DNA from: Verrucomicrobiaceae bacterium
GTDB lineage: Bacteria; Verrucomicrobiota; Verrucomicrobiia; Verrucomicrobiales; Verrucomicrobiaceae
Direction of reading: 5' to 3'
NCBI GenBank assembly: GCA_015075365.1
Contig: JABTUN010000003.1
Span: 434,001 to 498,000 of the forward strand
DNA length: 64,000 nucleotides
A program made the translations under genes and the position numbers. Under the pieces are notes generated by a model that had not been told where the DNA came from, made no database searches, and saw nothing but the letters and a program-made list of their open reading frames with translations. This document shows, one piece after another, positions 1 through 7,361 of this stretch (positions are counted from its first letter, which is position 1; the number at the start of each line of letters is the position of its first letter).

Positions 1-449
1 CAGCACCAGCGCAGTTTCTTCTCAAGACCGGTGAGGAAACTGTCCGGGTCCATCAGTGGAACGCGCGCAAACATGACCCGGGCCAGCCCTGCCCACCATC
101 CACTCCGTCCCTGGCGTGCAAGGCGTGCGTTTTGCCGCGCCTTCTGGAACGCGGCGGATGCCACGAGCAGTCCCCGGTCGAACAAGGCCCGGGCCACAGC
201 CTCCACATGCGCCGCGTCCGCCCGTATGCCGTGGTCGGAGGCCGCTGCCGCCACCTGGGCGCAATCATGCCTCCCATCCAGCAGGCGCGCAATCTGATGA
301 TCCTCCGAGGAAAGTTTGAAGTAGCTGCGCGCGAGAGGGTCTTTGACGATGACCGTCTGTCGTCCCTCACGCTGCTGCACGGACACGATGAGGTCCGGAC
401 GCAAGGGTGGCGGTGTCCAGGAGGCGGCAGATGACTGCGCAGTGCTCAT
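1..449 (-). CDS. PqqD-like / M50-type membrane protein, N-terminal part (cut by window edge)
   Basis: The minus frame is open from the ATG at 449 to the window edge (149 codons). The N-terminal region reads like a PqqD-type winged-helix segment (KLSSEDHQIARLLDGRHDC, then a variable helix pair). It ends in MDPDSFLTGLEKKLRWC, which resembles the linker that precedes the membrane protease part in M50/HlyD-type proteins of PVC bacteria. Its ATG overlaps the stop of the HlyD-like gene (ATGA), so the two are probably translated together and may work as one membrane or export unit. The protease domain itself would lie outside the window, so the family name is an inference. Confidence 0.65.
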   Translation of the reverse strand, partial: MSTAQSSAASWTPPPLRPDLIVSVQQREGRQTVIVKDPLARSYFKLSSEDHQIARLLDGRHDCAQVAAAASDHGIRADAAHVEAVARALFDRGLLVASAAFQKARQNARLARQGRSGWWAGLARVMFARVPLMDPDSFLTGLEKKLRWC

Positions 450-1219
450 GGCGCGGGTGTGACAAGGCCGCCCTCGATCCGCATGCCTGCCCTGAGCTCG
501 TTTTTCGGATTCGGCACCTCCACGCGCACCCGCACCAGCGCGCTTTCCGCGTCCAGCACGGGATCCACCAGGGCAATCTTCCCGGTGAAGGTCCTGCCTG
601 CCGATGTTCCACCCCTCAGACGCATCCGGTAGTCATCGCCGGGGTGAAGCGCGGCCGCCTCGTCAGGCTTCATGTAAAACTGGGCATACACCCGGTCCAT
701 GTTCACCACCCGGGCGACGACCTCGTTGAGCAGGACTGATTCACCCTGTTCTTTATGTACACGCACCACGATCCCGTCAAAGGGGCTGGGCACGGCACGC
801 TGCTGCTGCCTGGCCCGCGCGGTTTCCAACGCGTTGACGGCCAGATCAAAGGCGATGCGTTTCGCGAGGGCCTCCGCGCGCGTGCCGATGTCCTCGGCGA
901 TGAGCTTGGCGGCGGCCTCGTGTTCAAACCGGGCCTGTTCGAGCACGGCCTCCGCCTTGCCCACCTCCAGCGTTTCCAACTGATCGTCCAGTCGCACGAG
1001 TATCTGCCCGGCCCGGACTTTTTCCCCTTCGCGCACTTTCACCTCCGCCACGATGCCATGCACGGCAAAGCTCAGGTCGGCGTCCTGCACGGGCAGAATG
1101 ATCCCGGTCAGCGGATCTGCGGCTGCTCCGGTCAAGAGGAGCACAAACCAGACAAAAAGCGCCGTCGCGGGCGCGCACATGGGACAAGACGCTTTCAGAG
1201 GCAGTGTGGCTCCTGACAT
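446..1219 (-). CDS. HlyD/RND-type periplasmic adaptor protein
   Basis: The product is 257 aa from the ATG at 1219, which gives a signal-like segment (ATALFVWFVLLLTGAAA) before the mature part. A biotinyl-lipoyl-like barrel follows (VHGIVAEVKVREGEKVRAG), then a helical hairpin rich in Ala and Glu, then the second half of the lipoyl fold (VPSPFDGIVVRVHKEQGESV) and a C-terminal beta-barrel. This is the normal order for HlyD/AcrA adaptors, though the hairpin is short. Such proteins bridge an inner-membrane transporter and the outer membrane. It is coupled to the PqqD/M50-like gene downstream and divergent from the O-antigen-ligase-like gene. A second possible ATG lies at 1180. Confidence 0.82.
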   Translation of the reverse strand: MSGATLPLKASCPMCAPATALFVWFVLLLTGAAADPLTGIILPVQDADLSFAVHGIVAEVKVREGEKVRAGQILVRLDDQLETLEVGKAEAVLEQARFEHEAAAKLIAEDIGTRAEALAKRIAFDLAVNALETARARQQQRAVPSPFDGIVVRVHKEQGESVLLNEVVARVVNMDRVYAQFYMKPDEAAALHPGDDYRMRLRGGTSAGRTFTGKIALVDPVLDAESALVRVRVEVPNPKNELRAGMRIEGGLVTPAP

Positions 1220-1367
1220 ACGGTCAGGCTTGCACCATCCCGCATGCAGACGCAAGCGGCAGATGCCGGTCACGCGGCCAGGTTCGTGAGACCAGGGCAA
1301 AGAGAGTGTGCCAGAATGAACTAGTTCTGGCGTTGCCCGGCAGATGTGATTTGATGCGGTTCCTCGC

Positions 1368-2882
1368 ATGGAGTTCCGGCTCGCCGTCTTCTTTCTCTTT
1401 CTCTATTACATCCGTCCGCAGGACTGGATCGGCGGCATGGCAGGCTTCAACATCATCCGGCCTCTGATCGTCATCTGGGCCTGGGCCTTGTTTTCCTCCC
1501 GTTCGCGGTCACCGGTTCCCGGCATTTTGAGAACACCGCATGACTGGTGCATGCTGCTCTATTTCGGCTGGGTGCTGTGGATGGGCGCGGGGGCGCAGTC
1601 GGCTTTTAGCGGCTTTCTGCCGCTGGTGATCTTTTACGCGTTCACCCTGCATTCACTTGGGACATGGGAGCGCATCAAGGGTTTTCTAAAAGCATGGAAT
1701 TTCATGCTTCTTGGGGTGGCGGTGATCGCCCTGGCAAGCCTGATGAAAGTGGATTTGACCGGGGCGGTTGATCTGACCATGAAGGCCGAGGGCAGGCTCT
1801 GCATCGGCACCTGGATGCATAACAATCCGAATGCCCTTGGTCACTCCATGGCTGTGGTGATGCCGCTGAGCTACATGCTTCATTTCTGGCGTGGCAACGT
1901 GTTGGGGAGGTTTGTTATTTTCCCTGCCCAAAGCACCCTTGCTTTATGGTGCATCTATGAGACCCAATCGAAGGGTGCCTTTCTGGTGACCGGTCTGCTG
2001 ATGGTGCTTTTGTTTGTTGTCGGACGTCCGCTGCTGGTCAAGGCCTTCGCGTTGACGGTCGCCCTGAGCTTGGGGGTCTCTGCATTGAGTTTTCTGCCGC
2101 GTATGTCCCAGGTGGGCAACCTGCGGGCGGATGAGGGGGTTCAAGGACGTCTCATGGCCTGGGAACTCGCCAAAACCGCCATGGAGCAACGGCCCGCGGG
2201 TTGGAAGCAGTTCATCGCTTACATTAACTGGCGTGGCATCACCGAGGCCAAGGCCACCCATTCGAGTTACGTTCAAGTCGGAGCCGATCTGGGGATTCAA
2301 GGAATGGCTCTTTACCTCCTGGCGCTCTGGGCGGCCTATCGGACGACTGTGCATGCCGCGCGCACCTGTCGTGACGAAGATGATCGTGAGAGGTCGAGGC
2401 GTGCACTGATGGTGCTGATCATTGCTTACGCCACCTCCGGCTGGATGATCAACAGGGAATACCATACGGAGTACTTCCTCCTGATCGCCGCTGCCGCCGC
2501 CATGCACCGCCTCTGCCTGTCTGAACAACAGAGCCTGGCGTTTGAGCCGGGAGGTGACCCTATCGAGGGAGAGGACACCGTGCGTTCATGGTCTGCCGCC
2601 GGGAACTCTCAAACTGCCATGGCATGGCCCGCCCTGGTCCCAGTCGCTCCTGGGTTCAGTGAAGTGCCGTTCCGAGCGGCAAGCGCTCCATTGCAGTCAC
2701 CTGTGACCGCCGTGATGGCAACTGCTGGTGCGCCGGTGTTAGAATCCCTGGCTGGCCTTGCTGAGGGGGAAAGTGCCCGCAGGTTTCGATGGAACCGGTT
2801 GAACTGGCCGGATTTGGGTGCCGCTGTGATCCTCACGTGGGCCGTCATTTACGTCTGGGAATACATTCTGAAAAACCTTTGA
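1368..2882 (+). CDS. O-antigen ligase-like (Wzy-type) membrane protein
   Basis: A 504-aa polytopic membrane protein with many hydrophobic segments from residue 1 to about 390, a soluble Ala/Pro-rich stretch, and a last membrane segment near the C-terminus (AAVILTWAVIYVWEYI). The motif MHNNPNALGHS and the large outer loop before it fit the O-antigen ligase/polymerase family, including the exosortase-associated type. Family members join or polymerise lipid-linked oligosaccharides on the periplasmic face. It opens the exopolysaccharide locus that includes Wza- and Wzc-like genes further right. The substrate cannot be told from sequence. Confidence 0.8.
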   Translation: MEFRLAVFFLFLYYIRPQDWIGGMAGFNIIRPLIVIWAWALFSSRSRSPVPGILRTPHDWCMLLYFGWVLWMGAGAQSAFSGFLPLVIFYAFTLHSLGTWERIKGFLKAWNFMLLGVAVIALASLMKVDLTGAVDLTMKAEGRLCIGTWMHNNPNALGHSMAVVMPLSYMLHFWRGNVLGRFVIFPAQSTLALWCIYETQSKGAFLVTGLLMVLLFVVGRPLLVKAFALTVALSLGVSALSFLPRMSQVGNLRADEGVQGRLMAWELAKTAMEQRPAGWKQFIAYINWRGITEAKATHSSYVQVGADLGIQGMALYLLALWAAYRTTVHAARTCRDEDDRERSRRALMVLIIAYATSGWMINREYHTEYFLLIAAAAAMHRLCLSEQQSLAFEPGGDPIEGEDTVRSWSAAGNSQTAMAWPALVPVAPGFSEVPFRAASAPLQSPVTAVMATAGAPVLESLAGLAEGESARRFRWNRLNWPDLGAAVILTWAVIYVWEYILKNL

Positions 2883-3000
2883 AGCAAGATCAGCATGCAG
2901 AACAAGCGTGCGGCAGCAGCTTGTCTGGAGGCTCTGCCTCCTTGTCGCATCCACTCATTTCCAGAGTGCGATGGTAAAACCTTCACACTCCGCACTCCGG

Positions 3001-3180
3001 CTAATCGGTCTTCGTTTCCAAAGTTTTGGGATTGGAATTTGGCGAGTCCGGCATTGTCTGCCATTTTTGATATACTGCGAGCGTGGTGACAGCCAGCACA
3101 ACCAGCACCACAAGCAGAACGAAGGATTCAAGCACGGTAAAACCACTCCGCGAAGGGCGTTTGCAGGGAAGGGGATGCAC
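3001..3180 (-). CDS. Very short prepilin-like protein (GFTVLE signal)
   Basis: A 59-aa reading frame from a GTG at 3180 to a TAG at 3001. It has a basic leader (VHPLPCKRPSRSG), the type IV prepilin cleavage motif G|FTVLE with Glu at position 5 of the mature protein, and an unbroken hydrophobic helix of about 20 residues (VLLVVLVVLAVTTLAVY). Only about 20 polar residues follow. The N-terminus is the classic class III signal read by PilD-type peptidases. The gene begins 9 bp after the stop of the lipoprotein gene. It is far shorter than normal pilins, so it may be a minor pseudopilin or a remnant. The GTG start is the only suitable one seen. Confidence 0.6.
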   Translation of the reverse strand: MHPLPCKRPSRSGFTVLESFVLLVVLVVLAVTTLAVYQKWQTMPDSPNSNPKTLETKTD

Positions 3181-3188
3181 TTTGGATG

Positions 3189-3371
3189 TTAAAACAGAGG
3201 TTCCTGGCGCTGCACTTTGGGCGGAACATAGCTGTTCATCGACATGCCCTGGGTGGTGCTTGACATGCCCATGTATTTCCCATTTTTGCTATGGCCGAAA
3301 AGGTGCCAGGAACAATTCGAGAGCGCAAAAGCGCATGAGACGGCAAGCAAGATGCGGATGAATGAATTCAT
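3189..3371 (-). CDS. Small putative lipoprotein
   Basis: A 60-aa protein starting MNSFIRILLAVSCAFALSNC, a typical short signal with a lipobox-like end (LSNC), so the mature protein would be about 40 aa and lipid-anchored. The mature part is Ser/Met/Gly rich and has no recognised domain. The ATG at 3371 is preferred to the one at 3407 because it gives a clean signal peptide. It runs ahead of the prepilin-like gene and divergent from the EPS genes. Confidence 0.55.
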   Translation of the reverse strand: MNSFIRILLAVSCAFALSNCSWHLFGHSKNGKYMGMSSTTQGMSMNSYVPPKVQRQEPLF

Positions 3372-3457
3372 ATATAAGACTTTGTTGATCTTTTCACCAA
3401 TGATCAATAGACTTTTTTGACGAAGGCGTCGAGTGATAATGTCGATCAGAGTTTTCT

Positions 3458-3784
3458 ATGAGATCCATCATCAACAATTTCCTGCAACTCCAGGCTCAAA
3501 ATGTCGAGTCCGCGGTTCTGCTAGGGCTGGCGGGCATTTATGTTCTGCTGCTGCTGACCACCGTTTCGAGCGTGGTCAGCCGCCCAAGGGGATTTTTCTT
3601 CAAACTGGCCTGGAGCCTGCTAATCGTGACGTTGCCATTTGCAGGCATGGCTTTGTATGCCTGTCTTTGCATCTGGCAGGCTGATCGTTCCTTCCTCAGC
3701 CAGTTAGGAATGACCGGTCAGCATAGAAAAGATCGAAAAAACAAATTTGTAACCTTGCCGGAGTCGCCAACCACAAATATCTAG
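3458..3784 (+). CDS. Small inner-membrane protein with two membrane helices
   Basis: A 108-aa protein with two strong hydrophobic segments (about residues 19-38 and 47-70), a short basic loop between them (SRPRGFFFK), and a polar, basic tail. I recognise no family. It lies at the start of the plus-strand export genes, 66 bp before the outer-membrane barrel gene. A role in polysaccharide export is possible by position only. Confidence 0.5.
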   Translation: MRSIINNFLQLQAQNVESAVLLGLAGIYVLLLLTTVSSVVSRPRGFFFKLAWSLLIVTLPFAGMALYACLCIWQADRSFLSQLGMTGQHRKDRKNKFVTLPESPTTNI

Positions 3785-3850
3785 TTGATGAATTGGGAAG
3801 TTCGCGCTATCACGCCATAGTATATTTCGGAATATTTAAGATTTTCGCTC

Positions 3851-5578
3851 ATGTTTACCGGGATTCAGTTAAATTCTTTTGCGCTCGGTCGCATGGTGTT
3901 GTGTGTCCTTGTTGGCACGACACTTCATGCTCAAGAGCCGCTTTTGCCCGGCGCGCAGGCTTTGACTGACGATTCAACCCTGCTCCTCTTACCTGATGGA
4001 GCGGGATATTTTCCCACCGAGGGTGAATTCCCTCTGTTGCGAGGTGCTGCGAATTCCCGCACGGGTGGCGTGGATGGAAACATCGGTCCCGACCTGCGCA
4101 TGCAAACAGCGACGGACTTGTTCCCCTACGAGGAGCCAGTCCCCAATTTTTATCAGCGGCACCCTCACATTTTTCGCAATTTGGATCACTTGTTGGGCAT
4201 CTTCACGCCCAATGATGCTTGGACGATTGAAAGCCAGGAGATGCGTAACAAGTCTCTCACGCTTGATGCCAATACTGGGCTTCTGACGCGCTCATTCTCC
4301 CCCGATCTGGCCACAGTGAAATTGGGACCTCTTTATTTCGACCTGTTGTGGGTGGGCGCTGGGGCAATTTGGTCGGATTTCAACGGTAGGCAGACATTTC
4401 CCCCTGACGGAGGAGACGGGGTCATCAGCTATGTGGACCTGGGATTTCGGGCGCTTTTCAGATTCACGGACACAATATATTTGTCAGCCGCAGGACAGTT
4501 GATGTATCTGCCTCAGAGCAATGAGATCGCGTTTGGTTTGGGCTATGGAAATCAGGCTTCGATCGGGATTGATTTGTTTTTTGGGGATACTTGGGGTGAG
4601 TGGGACGTGAGTTTTACCAGCGCATTTTTTGGTCGCCCGGGACTCAATTTTTACGCCGACACATGGAATGATGGTTTTGATCGTGCTGGACGATATTGGT
4701 TTGGGTTCCAGCAACGAAGAGCCAATCCCACGCAGCAGTTTGCCAATGATGGGAGGGGTGCTCTTTTCGGCAATACTGTGGCATTCAATGCCAGTCGGTT
4801 GGTGTTAGGTGGAGCGTGGCGTTTCTGGTCTCGGTTAAGTCATACCGACTTCTGGCAGGGTTTTGATTTCGACAACCATGGCAAGCGGGAACAGTTGAGC
4901 CTGCTGCTAGGCTATGAGGGCTCGATTCTACCATTTGCCCCAAGATTTTCGTATGACATGTGGTCCTTCGATGGTTTTGAATCGTTATTTCATCAGTTCA
5001 TGGTAGGCCTTACCGGTCGTCTGACCGAAAATATCAACTGGGCAAGCAATGTCGGCTATCTCTTCGGAACTGGCGGGGCTAACAGCCAAGGAAGGTTCCT
5101 TTGGAATATGAGTTTGCAGCACAACATCACAGCCCGAACTAATCATTGGCTTTCCTTTGGCGAGATGTTTTTTGCCAACGATGTGGCCGACGAAGCAATT
5201 ACGACCCGGTATTTGGGTTACGGCCTCACGCACAACTTTGCCCGAAACCTGCATTTTTCGATCTTCGGTCAAATATCCGACCGCGAAGATGTCCTGCATG
5301 GCCGCCGTGGCGGGTTTGATGCATCGGAGCGCGCGGGCGGGGGGGCTATACTGACATATAAGCCGTTGGATTTTACCGCTATTTCGGCGTCGATTATGCA
5401 CGATACAAGCCTGAAGCCGACAGATTTATACACGCGCTGGCTCAGCCGTATCCAGATTACCCAACAGTTGAGCATGCGTCTGACCGGTACCCTCATGTAT
5501 CAATATGAAGAAAGCTCGGGCCGTGCCGCAGGGTTCACCGAACACATGGTTCAGCTTGGATTGCGCCGCTACTTTTGA
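3851..5578 (+). CDS. Predicted outer-membrane beta-barrel protein of the EPS locus
   Basis: A 575-aa protein with an N-terminal signal ending near LHAQ (residue 28) and a body made of alternating aromatic/polar strands and short turns rich in Gly, Asn and Asp. The last residues are LGLRRYF, and a C-terminal Phe is the usual mark of outer-membrane barrels. I do not recognise a precise family. Its place just before a Wza-like lipoprotein and a Wzc-like kinase suggests a part in carrying the polymer across, or holding it at, the outer membrane. Base composition of this stretch looks lower in GC than the genes after 10.9 kb. Confidence 0.6.
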   Translation: MFTGIQLNSFALGRMVLCVLVGTTLHAQEPLLPGAQALTDDSTLLLLPDGAGYFPTEGEFPLLRGAANSRTGGVDGNIGPDLRMQTATDLFPYEEPVPNFYQRHPHIFRNLDHLLGIFTPNDAWTIESQEMRNKSLTLDANTGLLTRSFSPDLATVKLGPLYFDLLWVGAGAIWSDFNGRQTFPPDGGDGVISYVDLGFRALFRFTDTIYLSAAGQLMYLPQSNEIAFGLGYGNQASIGIDLFFGDTWGEWDVSFTSAFFGRPGLNFYADTWNDGFDRAGRYWFGFQQRRANPTQQFANDGRGALFGNTVAFNASRLVLGGAWRFWSRLSHTDFWQGFDFDNHGKREQLSLLLGYEGSILPFAPRFSYDMWSFDGFESLFHQFMVGLTGRLTENINWASNVGYLFGTGGANSQGRFLWNMSLQHNITARTNHWLSFGEMFFANDVADEAITTRYLGYGLTHNFARNLHFSIFGQISDREDVLHGRRGGFDASERAGGGAILTYKPLDFTAISASIMHDTSLKPTDLYTRWLSRIQITQQLSMRLTGTLMYQYEESSGRAAGFTEHMVQLGLRRYF

Positions 5579-5652
5579 TTTTGCACAAAGCCGGATTATT
5601 GGCACTCTTGCCCGGTCAAACCCAGTCACACCAAATCAAACCAAACCAAAGT

Positions 5653-6531
5653 ATGAAAAAAATCGCGTTCGCTTCGCTGCTCGCCTCCGTTGCGCTGCAG
5701 GCCCAGGACAAGGCCCCTGTCCCCGTGCTCGCGGAGACTGCCTTCACCGGGCAAACCAACAAGGATGTTCCGGCGGACTTCCACAAATATTTCGGCCAGA
5801 GGGTGAACTCCTGGCGAGATCGGGAACGACAGATTGCCAAGCTCGATCTTGATGCTGACATGAATCAGGACGGCGTTCTGAGCAACACGGATCCTGCGGA
5901 TGGCGGAGCGTTTGAGGCGACGCCACCGGGCTTGCTCCTTGGTGAGGGCGAGATGACGCGAGTGGTGATCCGCTTGCTGCCTTACCGTGTCGATTTTGAC
6001 GGCGAGGTGGTGGTGACGCTTGAACTCGAGGGCATCAATCGCGGGGCACGCACGGGTGAATTCGAGAGTCTCGATGACGAACTAGCCAACATGGGGCATG
6101 TGCGGGTTTGGCGTGATGCTACCAGGAAGCAGTTGGTTCTCGACTCCAGGGACCCCTCCAAGCGCGTTGCCGAGTTCACAACCAGCTACAAAACCTACCC
6201 CTACAACCTCCCTATCACAGTTCCTCGTTTTGTTTTCGTCGAGGGCGTGAAGTCGTCGCCTCGTTTTACCGGGGACATTCGTCTTCTGGCTACGGTCTCG
6301 CATCGCAGCCCGCATGGGCAGCAGGTAGTCGCCGCTGATTTGGCACAGCCTGTGACAGCGGCTAAGGAGCCTGTTCCGGTGGTTCCGGAAGAAAAGAAGG
6401 TTGGAATCAAGAGTTTCCGCACCAGCTTTGATCATATTTTGCTCACCGTTCAGAAGGAGCCAAAGTTTAAAGAGTTTATCAATGGCAACAACGAGGGAGC
6501 TTGGATACCGCCAGTTGGCAAAAAATACTGA
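5653..6531 (+). CDS. Secreted protein with an EF-hand/dockerin-like calcium loop
   Basis: The product is 292 aa from the ATG at 5653, which gives a short signal (MKKIAFASLLASVALQAQ). The upstream reading frame to 5575 is less likely because it removes the signal. Residues near 57-75 (DLDADMNQDGVLSNTDPADGG) fit an EF-hand or dockerin-type Asp-rich calcium loop. The rest looks like beta-sandwich material and has no domain I can name. Its TGA overlaps the ATG of the Wza-like gene (TGATG), so the two are probably one operon. Confidence 0.6.
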   Translation: MKKIAFASLLASVALQAQDKAPVPVLAETAFTGQTNKDVPADFHKYFGQRVNSWRDRERQIAKLDLDADMNQDGVLSNTDPADGGAFEATPPGLLLGEGEMTRVVIRLLPYRVDFDGEVVVTLELEGINRGARTGEFESLDDELANMGHVRVWRDATRKQLVLDSRDPSKRVAEFTTSYKTYPYNLPITVPRFVFVEGVKSSPRFTGDIRLLATVSHRSPHGQQVVAADLAQPVTAAKEPVPVVPEEKKVGIKSFRTSFDHILLTVQKEPKFKEFINGNNEGAWIPPVGKKY

Positions 6532-7259
6532 TGCCATCTGACCTGTTTATCATGTCTCGGCTTTGTTCTTTGCTTACCACTTGTACCATGGGTTCACTCC
6601 AACGTGTGGTTGGCTGTCTTGCAGCTGCCGCCACTTTGGCTGGTTGTGTTGGCAGCGAAGACGAGGTTCTTCCACCTGCAATGCTGCCGTCCGCACAGTT
6701 ACAGACGGCAGCCCCGCCAAATGTCTTTGCCCCAGGCGATTCACTGGAGCTGTTCGTAGAGGAGGATCCTTCGTTTAACGGAACCTATCTCATTCGAGAA
6801 GGGGGATACATTTTGGTGCCGCGGATTGGCCGAGTGCAGGTCAGTGGTTTGGATCGGGAGGGAGCGGAGCGACACATCACACAGACCTTGCAGAAGGGAC
6901 AGCTTGCGAAGGCAAAGGTGCTTGTCGAGCATCTCAAGTCTGGCGGCAGGCCTGCGCTCAGTTCTCCTGAAGCACCTAAAATCATGATTTACCTGACCGG
7001 CAGTGTCGCCAAGCCCGGAGTTCATCTGCTCCCGTTGGTTAAGAACAGGCCGATGGGCCTCTACGAGGCTCTTTTGATCACCGGCGGGCTGACACGTTTC
7101 GGACATCATGGGAAAGTCGAGATTCTCCGGGCTGACAATACTGGAAGGCGGGTGCGTTCCGTTGTCGATCTTCGCCCAATTCGTGATGGCAAGGCGGATG
7201 ATCCGCCGCTGAGCGAGGGAGATATTATTAATGTCAGTGAGAAGGTGTTTGGCTTTTAG
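6531..7259 (+). CDS. Polysaccharide export lipoprotein, Wza/BexD-like
   Basis: The product is 242 aa. After a signal ending in a lipobox (TLAGC) comes the Poly_export domain (FAPGDSLELFVEEDPSFNG, then VPRIGRVQVSGLDREGAE) and one SLBB-type domain (YLTGSVAKPGVHLL to the C-terminus). Proteins of this family form the outer-membrane channel for capsule or EPS and work with a Wzc-type kinase, which is the next gene. The start at 6531 overlaps the stop before it. ATGs at 6552 and 6588 are alternatives, and the one at 6588 gives the tidiest signal peptide. Confidence 0.88.
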   Translation: MPSDLFIMSRLCSLLTTCTMGSLQRVVGCLAAAATLAGCVGSEDEVLPPAMLPSAQLQTAAPPNVFAPGDSLELFVEEDPSFNGTYLIREGGYILVPRIGRVQVSGLDREGAERHITQTLQKGQLAKAKVLVEHLKSGGRPALSSPEAPKIMIYLTGSVAKPGVHLLPLVKNRPMGLYEALLITGGLTRFGHHGKVEILRADNTGRRVRSVVDLRPIRDGKADDPPLSEGDIINVSEKVFGF

Positions 7260-7361
7260 CCCCTTTGACGCATCGTTCCTCCCGGCTCTTGAGGCGGGCG
7301 ACCAGCCTCCTTTTTGCTGGAAGATGCCGTTCTTCGTGTTTGTTATTCATTTTTGTTCCGC

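Noticed and set aside
3785..3850. Sigma-54 promoter before the barrel gene
   Set aside because: No GG/GC pair with the 24/12 spacing could be found; the AT-rich stretch may hold another promoter type that cannot be told by eye.
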